NCBI RefSeq assembly: GCF_022698165.1
Contig: NZ_JALDAY010000016.1
Coordinates: 124,001-188,000 of the forward strand
Direction of reading: 5' to 3'
Length of the DNA: 64,000 nt
Origin: Streptomyces cylindrosporus
Lineage (GTDB): Bacteria; Actinomycetota; Actinomycetes; Streptomycetales; Streptomycetaceae
Shown here: positions 23,410-32,420 of the stretch, piece after piece
How the letters are laid out: every line of letters begins with the position of its first letter
How positions within the stretch are numbered: the first letter of the stretch is position 1
Notes under the pieces: model-generated
Databases searched by the model: none
Seen by the model: the letters and a program-made list of their open reading frames with translations, nothing else
What the model was told of the DNA's origin: nothing
Translations under genes and position numbers: made by a program

Positions 23410-23544
23410 GGGTTCTCCCCGGGTGATCGGCTGATCGGTGAATCGGGGTCATGGTAGGCAGATCGTCCGAGGGGGGTGCAGGCAGTGGTGGTGCCAGGCC
23501 CAGGCTTTAACATGGCGTGACGAACGACTGAGGGGGACAGTGAC

Positions 23545-24345
23545 GTGGCGGAGCAGACACAGCCGGGTGGGGGTGCGCCCGAGCAGGATCCGTGGGCGCC
23601 GCCGGAGCGGAAGACCTCGCTGGAGAAGGGCGCCCAGCCGGCCGCTCCGCAGGATCAGCAGCCCTACTCGCAGGCCCAGTCGCCCGCCTCGCAGCAGCCC
23701 GCCGGGCAGCCGCCGTCCATGCACGACCAGGCCACCGTGACCTCCGTACCGCCGTCCGACGGCTTCGCCCCGCCCGGCACGGGTGCGCCCGGTGCGGCCA
23801 CCCCGGGTTACGGCTATCCGGGCGCCCCCGCTCCCGGCTACGGCACCCCTCCCTACGGCGCCCCCCAGAACGGCTGGGCCGAGTCCGCCGTACCGCCCCC
23901 GCCGACGGCTCCCGGCGGCCCCGCGCCCCAGGGGCCCCCGCCGCCCGGCGGATACGGCTACCCCGCCTACCCGCAGGGCTACGGCTGGCCCGGTATGCAG
24001 CCGCCCCCGCAGAACGGCATGGGCACCTCGGCGATGGTGCTCGGCATCGTCTCCTGCTGCCTCTTCTGCTTCTACGGCGTCTTCGGTCTCGTCCTCGGCA
24101 TCCTCGCCGTGATCTTCGGGATCAAGGGCAAGCGGCGGGCCGACCGCGGCGAGGCCACCAACCGCGGCCAGGCGCAGGCCGGCTTCATCACCGGCATCAT
24201 CGGGATCATCCTGAGCCTCGCCATGATCGCCCTGGTGATCGTCGGGATCGTGCTCGCGATCAACGACAGCGACGACGGCTCGGACTACGACCCCTACTAC
24301 AACTCCGCGCCCAGCGTCTCGGCCCCGCTGCTCGCCGAGAGCTGA
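23545..24345 (+). CDS. DUF4190 domain membrane protein with Pro/Gly/Tyr-rich head
   Basis: 266 aa from GTG at 23545 with GAGGGGGA upstream. Residues 1-155 are low-complexity, rich in Pro, Gly, Gln, Ala and Tyr. The C-terminal DUF4190 unit has two transmembrane helices (MVLGIVSCCLFCFYGVFGLV and the GFITGIIGIILSLAMIALVI pair) around the basic loop GIKGKRRADRGEATNRGQAQ. Such proteins are common actinobacterial membrane proteins with no assigned activity. The last 49 bp overlap the 3' end of the convergent NADAR gene. Confidence 0.82.
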   Translation: MAEQTQPGGGAPEQDPWAPPERKTSLEKGAQPAAPQDQQPYSQAQSPASQQPAGQPPSMHDQATVTSVPPSDGFAPPGTGAPGAATPGYGYPGAPAPGYGTPPYGAPQNGWAESAVPPPPTAPGGPAPQGPPPPGGYGYPAYPQGYGWPGMQPPPQNGMGTSAMVLGIVSCCLFCFYGVFGLVLGILAVIFGIKGKRRADRGEATNRGQAQAGFITGIIGIILSLAMIALVIVGIVLAINDSDDGSDYDPYYNSAPSVSAPLLAES

Positions 24346-24896
24346 GCCCGCGCCTCCATCAGCGCGAACCCCAGCAGGTTCGGCCCCCGCCAGCGCTCCG
24401 GATCCGCCGCGGCCTCGTCGTCCGCGGCGAGGCCGATGCCCCACACCCGGTCCACGGGGCTCGCCTCCACCAGCACCCGGTCCCCGGTGTTCAGCAGGAA
24501 CTCCCGCAGCTCGGGGTGGGCCGCGAACTTGTGCACGCTGCCCTCGACGACGATCCGGAACCGCTCCCGCCGCCATATCTCCTCGTCGAAGCCGCGCACC
24601 AGCCGCCCCGCCTTCTTGGCGAGGGAGGGGTGCCCCGCGGCCAGCGCGCGTGCCTCCGCCTCCGCGTCGCCGAACAGCCGCGCTTTCCGCGCCATCATCC
24701 AGTGCTCGGCCGTCCCATAGGTCACCCCGTCCACCACGAACGGTGACGGCCACCACTGGCTCAGACAGCTCGGCCCCACCCGCCCGTCCGGTCGCGCGCG
24801 GTGCCCCCAGAAGTACAGATACTTGACCTTCAGCCCCTCGCGGACCGCGCTGACCAGCGCTTCCCGCGAGTCGATCTTCCCCGTGATCCTCTCCAT
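24297..24896 (-). CDS. NADAR family protein
   Basis: 199 aa from ATG at 24896; an upstream in-frame ATG at 24926 would add ten residues. Family pattern: YLYFWGHR, LSQWWPSPFVVDGVTYGTAE, HWMMARKARLFGD, and the late WGIGLAADD with NLLGFALMEAR. NADAR (YbiA-like) proteins act on N-glycosidic bonds of ADP-ribose-related compounds, and some reverse guanine ADP-ribosylation. Whether this one is housekeeping or defensive cannot be told; no toxin gene adjoins it. Its 3' end overlaps the convergent DUF4190 gene by 49 bp. Confidence 0.85.
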   Translation of the reverse strand: MERITGKIDSREALVSAVREGLKVKYLYFWGHRARPDGRVGPSCLSQWWPSPFVVDGVTYGTAEHWMMARKARLFGDAEAEARALAAGHPSLAKKAGRLVRGFDEEIWRRERFRIVVEGSVHKFAAHPELREFLLNTGDRVLVEASPVDRVWGIGLAADDEAAADPERWRGPNLLGFALMEARAQLSASSGAETLGAEL

Positions 24897-25108
24897 GCAC
24901 GCGAGTCTGGCAGGCACCACTGACACTCCGTCCCCCCTTTTCCATGCTCACTCGACACCTGGTCGACAGATTCCGTCGCGTAACCGAAAGGCAACAACGG
25001 AATCACTTGTAGGAGTCCCTTTGCTCTGTCAGGATCGGCACTCAAATCGAGCTGGAGCTACGCCACCCGCCCCCATGGAGCAGCGGGGCGAAGGCGGAGG
25101 AGAGCGAC

Positions 25109-26644
25109 ATGCAGAACCCGGGCACCGCCACCCCGGAACGATTCCCGGCGCAGGAGCGCTTCGCGGACGGCGCGCAGTTCATCGCGGGCCGCCCGGCCAA
25201 GGGCACCTCGGGCCGCAGCTTCGCGGTCGTCGATCCCGCGACCGGCGAGGACGTGTACACGTACGAGCTGGCCGGAACCGACGACGTGGACGCGGCCGTC
25301 GCCGCGGCCCGGGCGGCCTTCCCCGGCTGGGCGGGCGCGACCCCGGGCGAGCGCTCGGACGCGCTGCACCGCTTCGCCGCCGTGCTCGCCGACCGCGCCG
25401 AGGAGTTCGCCCGCGCCGAGTCCCTTCAGTGCGGCAAGCCGCTGAAGCTGACGCGCGAGTTCGACGTGCCGGGGACCATCGACAACATCGCCTTCTTCGC
25501 GGGTGCCGCCCGGCATCTGCAGGGGCAGTCGGCGGGGGAGTACTCCGGCGACCACACCTCGTACGTCCGTCGTGAACCCATCGGGGTCGTCGGGTCGATC
25601 GCGCCCTGGAACTACCCCCTCCAGATGGCCGCCTGGAAGATCCTCCCGGCGATCGCCGCGGGCAACACCATCGTGCTCAAGCCCGCCGAGCTCACCCCGC
25701 TCACCTCGCTGCTGTTCGCGCAGGCCGCGACCGACGCGGGCATCCCGGACGGTGTCGTCAACATCGTCACGGGGACGGGCAAGGAGGCCGGTGAGCATCT
25801 CGTCGGGCATCCCGACGTGGCCATGACCTCCTTCACCGGCTCCACCGCCGTCGGCAAGCGCGTCGCCGAGGTCGCCACCGCGACCGTCAAGCGCATCCAC
25901 CTGGAGCTCGGCGGCAAGGCGCCCTTCGTCGTCTTCGACGACGCCGACCTGGAGGCCGCCGTCAACGGCGCGGTCGCGGGCGCGCTCATCAACACCGGCC
26001 AGGACTGCACGGCCGCCACGCGCGCGTACGTACAGCGGCCTCTCTACGACGCGTTCGTCGAGCAGACCGCCGCCCTCATGGACACCGTCCGGGTCGGCGA
26101 CCCCTTCGCCGCGGGCACCGACCTCGGCCCGCTGATCTCGCACGTCCAGCGCGACCGCGTCGCCGGTTTCGTCGAGCGGGCGCGTTCCTACGCGCGCGTG
26201 GTGACCGGCGGCGAGGCTCCTCAGGGAGATCTCAAGAACGGCGCGTACTATCGCCCCACCCTGGTCGCGGACGCCGCCCAGGACAGCGAGATCGTGCAGT
26301 CCGAGATCTTCGGGCCGGTGCTGGTGGTCCTTCCCTTCGACAGCGACGACGACGGGATCCGGCTCGCCAACGACACCCCGTACGGCCTCGCCGCCTCCGC
26401 CTGGAGCCGTGACGTCTACCGGGCGAACCGCGCCACCCGCGAGATCAAGGCGGGCTGCGTGTGGATCAACGATCACATCCCGATCATCAGCGAGATGCCC
26501 CACGGGGGCTACAAGGCGTCCGGCTTCGGCAAGGACATGTCCGCGTACTCCTTCGAGGAGTACACCCAGATCAAGCACGTCATGTTCGACAACACCGCGG
26601 TGGTCCGCAAGGACTGGCACCGCACCGTCTTCGGGGACCGATAG
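25109..26644 (+). CDS. gamma-aminobutyraldehyde dehydrogenase
   Basis: 511 aa, full-length NAD(P)-dependent aldehyde dehydrogenase. Visible: PWNYPLQMAAWKILPAIAAG, FTGSTAVGKRVAE (nucleotide binding), LELGGKAPFVVF (catalytic E266), GQDCTAATR (catalytic C300) and EIFGPVLVVLPF. The start follows GGAGGAGA. Sequence type and position directly before polyamine transporter genes indicate oxidation of 4-aminobutanal to GABA in putrescine breakdown. The transporter solute-binding gene begins 54 bp downstream, so one operon is likely. Confidence 0.87.
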   Translation: MQNPGTATPERFPAQERFADGAQFIAGRPAKGTSGRSFAVVDPATGEDVYTYELAGTDDVDAAVAAARAAFPGWAGATPGERSDALHRFAAVLADRAEEFARAESLQCGKPLKLTREFDVPGTIDNIAFFAGAARHLQGQSAGEYSGDHTSYVRREPIGVVGSIAPWNYPLQMAAWKILPAIAAGNTIVLKPAELTPLTSLLFAQAATDAGIPDGVVNIVTGTGKEAGEHLVGHPDVAMTSFTGSTAVGKRVAEVATATVKRIHLELGGKAPFVVFDDADLEAAVNGAVAGALINTGQDCTAATRAYVQRPLYDAFVEQTAALMDTVRVGDPFAAGTDLGPLISHVQRDRVAGFVERARSYARVVTGGEAPQGDLKNGAYYRPTLVADAAQDSEIVQSEIFGPVLVVLPFDSDDDGIRLANDTPYGLAASAWSRDVYRANRATREIKAGCVWINDHIPIISEMPHGGYKASGFGKDMSAYSFEEYTQIKHVMFDNTAVVRKDWHRTVFGDR

Positions 26645-26698
26645 AAGCAGTGCAGGCCGCCCGACCCGCGGCCGCCACTCCCGAAAGGGCATCAGCGC

Positions 26699-27949
26699 AT
26701 GGAGCAGTACGAGCCCGACCGCCTCTCACCGGTCGTGGCGGCCGCGATGCGGCGCAGCCTGCACAAGAGCCGGGCGGCGGCGACATCCCGCCGGTCCCTG
26801 TTGCGTGCCTCCGCGGGCGGCGCACTCGCCCTCGGCGGTCTCGCCACCCTGAGCGGCTGCGGCATCCCCGCGGCCGGCAAGACGAGCGGCGGGGTCTCCG
26901 CCGACGACCACTCGGCCAAGGAGAAGGTCGTCAACTTCTCCAACTGGCCCGAGTACATCGACGTGGACGACAGCGAGAAGCGCCACCCGACGCTGGACGA
27001 GTTCCGCAAACGGACCGGCATCACGGTCAAGTACACCGAGGACATCAACGACAACGACGAGTTCTTCGGCAAGATCCAGCCGCAGCTCGCCGCCGGCCAG
27101 GACACCGGCCGGGACCTGATCGTCCTCACCGACTGGCTGGCCGCCCGCATGATCCGGCTCGGGTACGTCCAGAAACTGGACGCGTCCAACCTGCCGCACG
27201 CCTACGCCAACCTCTCGGACCAGTTCCGCAGTCCCGACTGGGACCCGGGACGCGCCTACTCGTACGTCTGGCAGGGCATCTCCACGGTCGTCGCGTACAA
27301 CAAGAAGGCGCTCGACGGCGTCGAGGTGAAGTCGGTCTCCGACCTGCTCGACAACCCCAAGCTCAAGGGCCGGGTCGGCCTCCTGACCGAGATGCGCGAC
27401 ACCGTCGGCATGACCATGCTCGACATGGGCAAGGACCCGGCGAAGTTCACCGACGATGACTACGACGCCGTCATCGCCCGCCTCCAGAAGGCCGTCGACA
27501 AGGGCCAGATCCGCCGCTTCACCGGCAACGACTACACGTCCGACCTCACCAAGGGCGACTTCGCCGCGTGCGTCGCCTGGGGCGGCGACATCATCCAGCT
27601 GCAGGCGGACAACCCGGACGTCGGCTACGTCATCCCCGACAGCGGCTACATGACGTCGACCGACAACATGCTGATCCCGAACAAGGCCCGGCACAAGACG
27701 AACGCCGAACGGCTCATCGACTACTACTACGAGCCCGAGCCGGCCGCCGAACTCGCCGCCTACATCAACTACGTCAGTCCGGTCGCGGACGTGGCGCCGT
27801 ACCTCGCCAAGATCGACAAGTCGGCGGCGACCAATCCGCTGATCCTTCCCGACAAGGCCATGCAGGCGAAGTCGCACGCCTTCCGCTCGCTGAGCTCGAA
27901 GGAAGAGACGGCCTACCAGCAGAAGTTCGCAAAGCTCACAGGGGCGTGA
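26699..27949 (+). CDS. potD: spermidine/putrescine ABC transporter substrate-binding lipoprotein
   Basis: 416 aa. N-terminal twin-arginine signal SRRSLLRASAGGALALGG followed by lipobox LSGC, so it is exported folded and lipid-anchored. The PotD/PotF core is recognisable: KVVNFSNWPEYIDVDD, VKYTEDINDNDEFFGKI, DLIVLTDWLAARMIRLGYVQ, and the acidic and aromatic residues that line the polyamine site (NWPEY, SYVWQG). Gene order binding protein, ATPase, permease, permease follows with gaps of 6 bp or less. Confidence 0.87.
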   Translation: MEQYEPDRLSPVVAAAMRRSLHKSRAAATSRRSLLRASAGGALALGGLATLSGCGIPAAGKTSGGVSADDHSAKEKVVNFSNWPEYIDVDDSEKRHPTLDEFRKRTGITVKYTEDINDNDEFFGKIQPQLAAGQDTGRDLIVLTDWLAARMIRLGYVQKLDASNLPHAYANLSDQFRSPDWDPGRAYSYVWQGISTVVAYNKKALDGVEVKSVSDLLDNPKLKGRVGLLTEMRDTVGMTMLDMGKDPAKFTDDDYDAVIARLQKAVDKGQIRRFTGNDYTSDLTKGDFAACVAWGGDIIQLQADNPDVGYVIPDSGYMTSTDNMLIPNKARHKTNAERLIDYYYEPEPAAELAAYINYVSPVADVAPYLAKIDKSAATNPLILPDKAMQAKSHAFRSLSSKEETAYQQKFAKLTGA

Positions 27950-27954
27950 CGAGG

Positions 27955-29109
27955 ATGAAGACCACAGACAGCAGCGGCGACGTCCGCCTCTCCGGAATCG
28001 GCAAGACCTACGGCTCCTTCACCGCCGTACACCCGCTGGACCTGACCGTGCCGCAGGGCTCCTTCTTCGCCCTGCTCGGCGCGTCCGGCTGCGGCAAGAC
28101 CACCACCCTGCGGATGATCGCCGGCCTGGAGGAGCCCACCAGCGGCACGGTGTTCCTGGGCGACCAGGAGGTCACCCATCTGCCGCCGTACAAGCGGCCG
28201 GTGAACACCGTCTTCCAGTCGTACGCCCTCTTCCCGCACCTCGACATCTTCGAGAACGTCGCCTTCGGCCTGCGCCGGCGCGGCATCAAGTCGGTGAAGA
28301 AGCAGGTCGAGGACATGCTGGAGCTGGTCCAGCTCGGCGAGCAGGCGCGCAAGAAGCCGCACCAGCTCTCCGGCGGCCAGCAGCAGCGAGTGGCCGTGGC
28401 CCGCGCCCTCATCAACCACCCCAAGGTGCTCCTGCTCGACGAGCCGCTCGGCGCCCTCGACCTCAAGCTGCGCCGCCAGATGCAGCTGGAGCTCAAGCGC
28501 ATCCAGACCGAGGTCGGCATCACCTTCATCCACGTCACGCACGACCAGGAGGAGGCCATGACCATGGCCGACACGGTCGCCGTGATGAACGCGGGCCGCG
28601 TCGAGCAGCTCGGCTCGCCGACCGACCTCTACGAGAACCCGAACACCACGTTCGTCGCCAACTTCCTCGGCACCTCCAACCTGATCGAGGCCGAGGTCGA
28701 CACCAAGAGCGGCGACGACATCGTCCTCAAGGCGGGCGGCGGCAAGCTGGTGCTGCCCGAGTCGCGATGTTCCGCGCCGACGACCACCGGCGGCAAGGTG
28801 CTGGTCGGCGTGCGCCCCGAGAAGATCTCCCTCACCCACGCCGACGACGCGGGCGAGATCTCCGAGGGCCGCAACCGCATCACCGGCAAGATCGCCGACT
28901 CCTCCTTCATCGGCGTCTCCACCCAGTACGTCATCGACAGCCCCGTCTGCCCCGAGTTCGAGGTCTACGCCCAGAACATCGACCGGGACGCCCGCCTGGT
29001 GCCCGGCGCCGAGGTCGTCCTGCACTGGAACCCGGCGCACACCTTCGGCCTCGACGCGGCCCAGGACATCGACGCCGGCGTCGCCGAGGTCGAGGAGGAC
29101 GCCGCCTGA
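27955..29109 (+). CDS. potA: polyamine ABC transporter ATP-binding protein
   Basis: 384 aa from ATG at 27955, 5 bp after the binding-protein stop, with GACGAGG before it; the frame remains open farther upstream through that gene. Walker A GASGCGKTT, Q-loop VFQSYALFPHLDIFENVAFG, signature LSGGQQQRVAVARAL, Walker B LLLDEPLGALD and switch His VTHDQEEAM are all intact. The C-terminal regulatory TOBE-like part begins at about residue 245, as in PotA. The stop codon's last base is the first base of the next gene's ATG. Confidence 0.9.
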   Translation: MKTTDSSGDVRLSGIGKTYGSFTAVHPLDLTVPQGSFFALLGASGCGKTTTLRMIAGLEEPTSGTVFLGDQEVTHLPPYKRPVNTVFQSYALFPHLDIFENVAFGLRRRGIKSVKKQVEDMLELVQLGEQARKKPHQLSGGQQQRVAVARALINHPKVLLLDEPLGALDLKLRRQMQLELKRIQTEVGITFIHVTHDQEEAMTMADTVAVMNAGRVEQLGSPTDLYENPNTTFVANFLGTSNLIEAEVDTKSGDDIVLKAGGGKLVLPESRCSAPTTTGGKVLVGVRPEKISLTHADDAGEISEGRNRITGKIADSSFIGVSTQYVIDSPVCPEFEVYAQNIDRDARLVPGAEVVLHWNPAHTFGLDAAQDIDAGVAEVEEDAA

Positions 29110-30032
29110 TGGCCGCCGTCACCGAGGCGCCACCCCTGGCGCCGGTCCCCGAGAAGAAGCCCCCGCGCAAAAGGGGCCGCTGGACGCCGTACCTGCTCCT
29201 GCTGCCCGGTCTGCTCTGGCTGATCGTCTTCTTCGCGCTGCCGATGATCTACCAGGCCTCCACGTCCGTGCAGACGGGCTCCCTGGAGGAGGGCTACAAG
29301 GTCACCTGGCACTTCGCCACCTACTGGGACGCGCTGTCCGAGTACTGGCCGCAGTTCCTGCGCTCGATCCTGTACGCCGGTGCCGCGACGATCCTGTGTC
29401 TGCTGCTCGGCTACCCGCTGGCGTACCTGATCGCCTTCCGTGCGGGCCGCTGGCGGAACCTGATCATGATCCTGGTGATCGCGCCGTTCTTCACCAGCTT
29501 CCTGATCCGCACGCTCGCCTGGAAGACGATCCTCGCGGACAGCGGCCCGGTGGTCGGCGCGCTCAACTCGCTGCACATCCTGGACCTCACCAACGCCCTC
29601 GGCTGGACCTCCGGCGACCGTGTGCTGGCCACGCCACTGGCCGTGGTGTGCGGTCTGACGTACAACTTCCTGCCGTTCATGATCCTGCCGCTCTACACCT
29701 CCCTGGAGCGCATCGACGGACGGCTGCACGAGGCGGCGGGCGACCTGTACGCCAAGCCCTTCACGACCTTCCGCAAGGTCACCTTCCCGCTGTCGATGCC
29801 CGGTGTCGTCTCCGGCACCCTGCTCACCTTCATCCCGGCGGCCGGTGACTACGTCAACGCGGAACTCCTCGGCTCGACCGACACCCGCATGATCGGAAAC
29901 GTCATCCAGACGCAGTTCCTGCGAATCCTGGACTATCCGACGGCCGCGGCCCTTTCCTTCATCCTCATGGCCGCGATTCTGCTCATGGTCACCCTCTACA
30001 TCCGCCGGGCCGGGACGGAGGATCTGGTCTAA
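29109..30032 (+). CDS. potB: polyamine ABC transporter permease, PotB type
   Basis: 307 aa from ATG at 29109 (TGATG overlap with the ATPase gene). Six transmembrane segments after a basic N-terminus (KKPPRKRGR); the membrane-spanning EAA loop is in RLHEAAGDLYAKPFTTFRKV, the site that docks the ATPase. It corresponds to the first of the two permeases of Pot-type importers. The following permease gene starts immediately at the base after this stop codon. Confidence 0.88.
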   Translation: MAAVTEAPPLAPVPEKKPPRKRGRWTPYLLLLPGLLWLIVFFALPMIYQASTSVQTGSLEEGYKVTWHFATYWDALSEYWPQFLRSILYAGAATILCLLLGYPLAYLIAFRAGRWRNLIMILVIAPFFTSFLIRTLAWKTILADSGPVVGALNSLHILDLTNALGWTSGDRVLATPLAVVCGLTYNFLPFMILPLYTSLERIDGRLHEAAGDLYAKPFTTFRKVTFPLSMPGVVSGTLLTFIPAAGDYVNAELLGSTDTRMIGNVIQTQFLRILDYPTAAALSFILMAAILLMVTLYIRRAGTEDLV

Positions 30033-30833
30033 ATGCCTTTCGTCAACTGGCTCAAGCGCCATCTCGTCGTGATCGCGGGACTGATCACGCTCGGATATCT
30101 GCTGCTGCCGAACGTCGTCGTCACGGTGTTCTCCTTCAACAAACCGAAGGGGCGCTTCAACTACGAATGGCAGCAGTTCTCCACGGACGCCTGGAAGGAC
30201 CCGTGCGGGGTCGCCGACATGTGCGGCTCGCTGTCCATCAGCCTCCAGATCGCCTTCTGGGCGACGGTCGGCGCGACCGTCCTCGGCACGATGATCGCCT
30301 TCGCCCTGGTCCGCTACCGCTTCCGCGCCCGCGGCTCCGTGAACTCGCTGATCTTCCTGCCGATGGCCATGCCCGAGGTGGTCATGGCGGCCTCGCTGCT
30401 CACCCTGTTCCTCAACCTGGGTGCTCAGTTGGGCTTCTGGACGATTCTCATCGCGCACATCATGTTCTGCCTCAGCTTCGTCGTCGTCGCCGTCAAGGCG
30501 CGCGTGATGTCGATGGACCCGCGCCTGGAACAGGCCGCCCAGGACCTCTACGCCGGCCCGGTGCAGACCTTCCTGCGCGTCACCCTGCCCATCGCGGCCC
30601 CCGGAATCGCGGCAGGTGCGCTGCTCTCCTTCGCGCTCTCCTTCGACGATTTCATCATCACCAATTTCAACGCGGGCTCGACCGTCACCTTCCCCATGTT
30701 CGTCTGGGGTTCGGCACAGCGCGGAACACCCGTTCAGATCAATGTCATCGGTACGGCCATGTTCCTGGTCGCCGTACTGTTGGTGCTTTCCTCGATGATC
30801 ATCAGCAATCGCCGCAACAGGCAGAAGGCATAA
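30033..30833 (+). CDS. potC: polyamine ABC transporter permease, PotC type
   Basis: 266 aa with six transmembrane segments; the ATPase-docking loop is RLEQAAQDLYAGPVQTFLRV. FDDFIITNFNAGSTVTFPMF near the end is characteristic of PotC/PotI permeases. The ATG directly abuts the TAA of the PotB gene (TAAATG). It completes the importer. An FAD oxidoreductase gene follows after 29 bp. Confidence 0.88.
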   Translation: MPFVNWLKRHLVVIAGLITLGYLLLPNVVVTVFSFNKPKGRFNYEWQQFSTDAWKDPCGVADMCGSLSISLQIAFWATVGATVLGTMIAFALVRYRFRARGSVNSLIFLPMAMPEVVMAASLLTLFLNLGAQLGFWTILIAHIMFCLSFVVVAVKARVMSMDPRLEQAAQDLYAGPVQTFLRVTLPIAAPGIAAGALLSFALSFDDFIITNFNAGSTVTFPMFVWGSAQRGTPVQINVIGTAMFLVAVLLVLSSMIISNRRNRQKA

Positions 30834-30862
30834 CCGCACAGCCCTGGTAGGGAGTTGAAATC

Positions 30863-32290
30863 ATGGCCCCAAGCGCCATGAGTCGTGGCAACAACTGGAC
30901 GAAGTCCCTTTCCGACGCACAGCCGGTCCCGTACTGGCTCGAAGACCCCGGCAAGCCCCACCCCGAGCCCGCGCTCACCGGCGCCGAGACCTGCGACCTG
31001 CTGGTCGTCGGCGGCGGCTACAGCGGACTGTGGACCGCGCTCATCGCCAAGGAGCGCGACCCGCAGCGGGATGTCGTCCTGCTGGAAGGCCGTGAGGTGG
31101 GCTGGGCCGCCTCCGGCCGCAACGGCGGCTTCTGCGCCGCCTCCCTCACCCACGGCCTGCCCAACGGCCTGACCCGCTGGCCGGAGGAGATCCGCAAGCT
31201 CCAGGAGCTGGGCGCCCGCAATCTCGACGAGATCGAGAAGGCGGTCGCCCGGCACGACCTCGACTGCGACTTCGAGCGCACCGGCGAGATCGACGTGGCG
31301 ACCGAGACGTACCAGGCCTGGGAACTGCGCGACTGGTACGAGGAGATGGAGCGCGAGGGCCTCGCCGAGGGCGTGGAGTTCCTGGACGCCGAAGCGGTAC
31401 GGGAACAAGTCGACTCACCGACATTCCAGGCGGGTCTGTGGGACCGCCGGGGCGTCGCCATGCTCCACCCCGCCAAGCTCGCCTGGGGCCTCAAGCGCGC
31501 CTGCCTGCGCCTCGGCGTCCGGGTCTACGAGCACACGCCCGCCCTCACCCTGAAGACCTACGGCGCCGGCATGGCCGTACGCACCCCGTACGGCTCGGTC
31601 CGCGCCCGCAAGGTCGCGCTCGGCACCAACATCTTCCCGAACCTGGTCAAGCGGGTGCGCGCGTACACCGTCCCGGTCTACGACTACGCCCTGATGACCG
31701 AGCCGCTGAGCGCGGAGCAGCTCTCCTCGATCGGCTGGAAGAACCGCCAGGGCCTCGGGGACTCTGCGAACCAGTTCCACTACTTCCGGCTGTCCGCCGA
31801 CAACCGGATCCTGTGGGGCGGTTACGACGCGATCTACCCGTACGGCGGCCGGGTGCGCCGCGAGTACGACGACCGACCGGAGACGTACGCCAAGCTCGCC
31901 GGGCACTTCTTCACCTGCTTCCCGCAGCTGGAGGGCGTCCGCTTCACGCACGCGTGGGGCGGCGCGATCGACACCTGCTCGCGCTTCTCGGCGTTCTTCG
32001 GCACCGCCCACCAGGGCAACGTCGCGTACGCCGCCGGGTACACGGGCCTCGGCGTCGGCGCCACCCGCTTCGGGGCCGACGTCATGCTCGACCTGCTGTC
32101 CGGCGAGGAGACCGAGCGCACCTCGCTCGAAATGGTCCGCAAGAAGCCGCTGCCGTTCCCGCCCGAGCCCTTCGCCTGGACCGGCATCGCGCTCACCAAG
32201 TGGTCGCTGGCCCGCGCGGACGCGCACGGCGGCCGGCGCAACCTGTGGCTGCGGACCATGGACAAGCTGGGCCTGGGCTTCGACAGCTGA
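30863..32290 (+). CDS. FAD-dependent oxidoreductase, probable polyamine or gamma-glutamylputrescine oxidase
   Basis: 475 aa. N-terminal FAD dinucleotide fold CDLLVVGGGYSGLWTALIAK (GxGxxG), then GWAASGRNGGFC and the DAO-family C-terminal GYTGLGVGATRFGADV. This is the PuuB/GlpO-like branch. Within a polyamine uptake operon it most probably oxidises putrescine or its gamma-glutamyl derivative to the aldehyde that the dehydrogenase at 25109 then uses. GTTGAAATC separates GGGAG from the ATG. The stop is followed directly by a palindrome that may end the operon. Confidence 0.84.
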   Translation: MAPSAMSRGNNWTKSLSDAQPVPYWLEDPGKPHPEPALTGAETCDLLVVGGGYSGLWTALIAKERDPQRDVVLLEGREVGWAASGRNGGFCAASLTHGLPNGLTRWPEEIRKLQELGARNLDEIEKAVARHDLDCDFERTGEIDVATETYQAWELRDWYEEMEREGLAEGVEFLDAEAVREQVDSPTFQAGLWDRRGVAMLHPAKLAWGLKRACLRLGVRVYEHTPALTLKTYGAGMAVRTPYGSVRARKVALGTNIFPNLVKRVRAYTVPVYDYALMTEPLSAEQLSSIGWKNRQGLGDSANQFHYFRLSADNRILWGGYDAIYPYGGRVRREYDDRPETYAKLAGHFFTCFPQLEGVRFTHAWGGAIDTCSRFSAFFGTAHQGNVAYAAGYTGLGVGATRFGADVMLDLLSGEETERTSLEMVRKKPLPFPPEPFAWTGIALTKWSLARADAHGGRRNLWLRTMDKLGLGFDS

Positions 32291-32306
32291 GACCGGCGCG
32301 CCGGTC
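32291..32306 (+). terminator. palindrome right after the oxidoreductase stop
   Basis: GACCGGCGCGCCGGTC is a perfect 16-bp palindrome starting one base after the stop codon. It may act as a weak terminator or RNA end-protecting stem for the polyamine operon. No T tract. Confidence 0.4.
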
Positions 32307-32362
32307 GGATGTGATCCAGTTCACTCGCAATTGGTTCTGCAAACCCGCGTAATGCCCGCCGG

Positions 32363-32416
32363 AGACCTCCCTCTCCCTCGTGACGCGACTCGCGTCGACG
32401 ACAGAGAGGGAGGTCT
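32363..32416 (+). promoter_or_regulatory. hairpin that masks the ribosome-binding site of the next gene
   Basis: AGACCTCCCTCTC (32363-32375) pairs perfectly with GAGAGGGAGGTCT (32404-32416). Inside it, GACGCGACTCGCGTC (32382-32396) is another near-perfect palindrome. The right arm contains the GGGAGGT ribosome-binding site of the ATG at 32421, so the folded RNA would hide it. It could equally be an intrinsic terminator for upstream transcription, or both. Confidence 0.6.
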
Positions 32417-32420
32417 TCTC

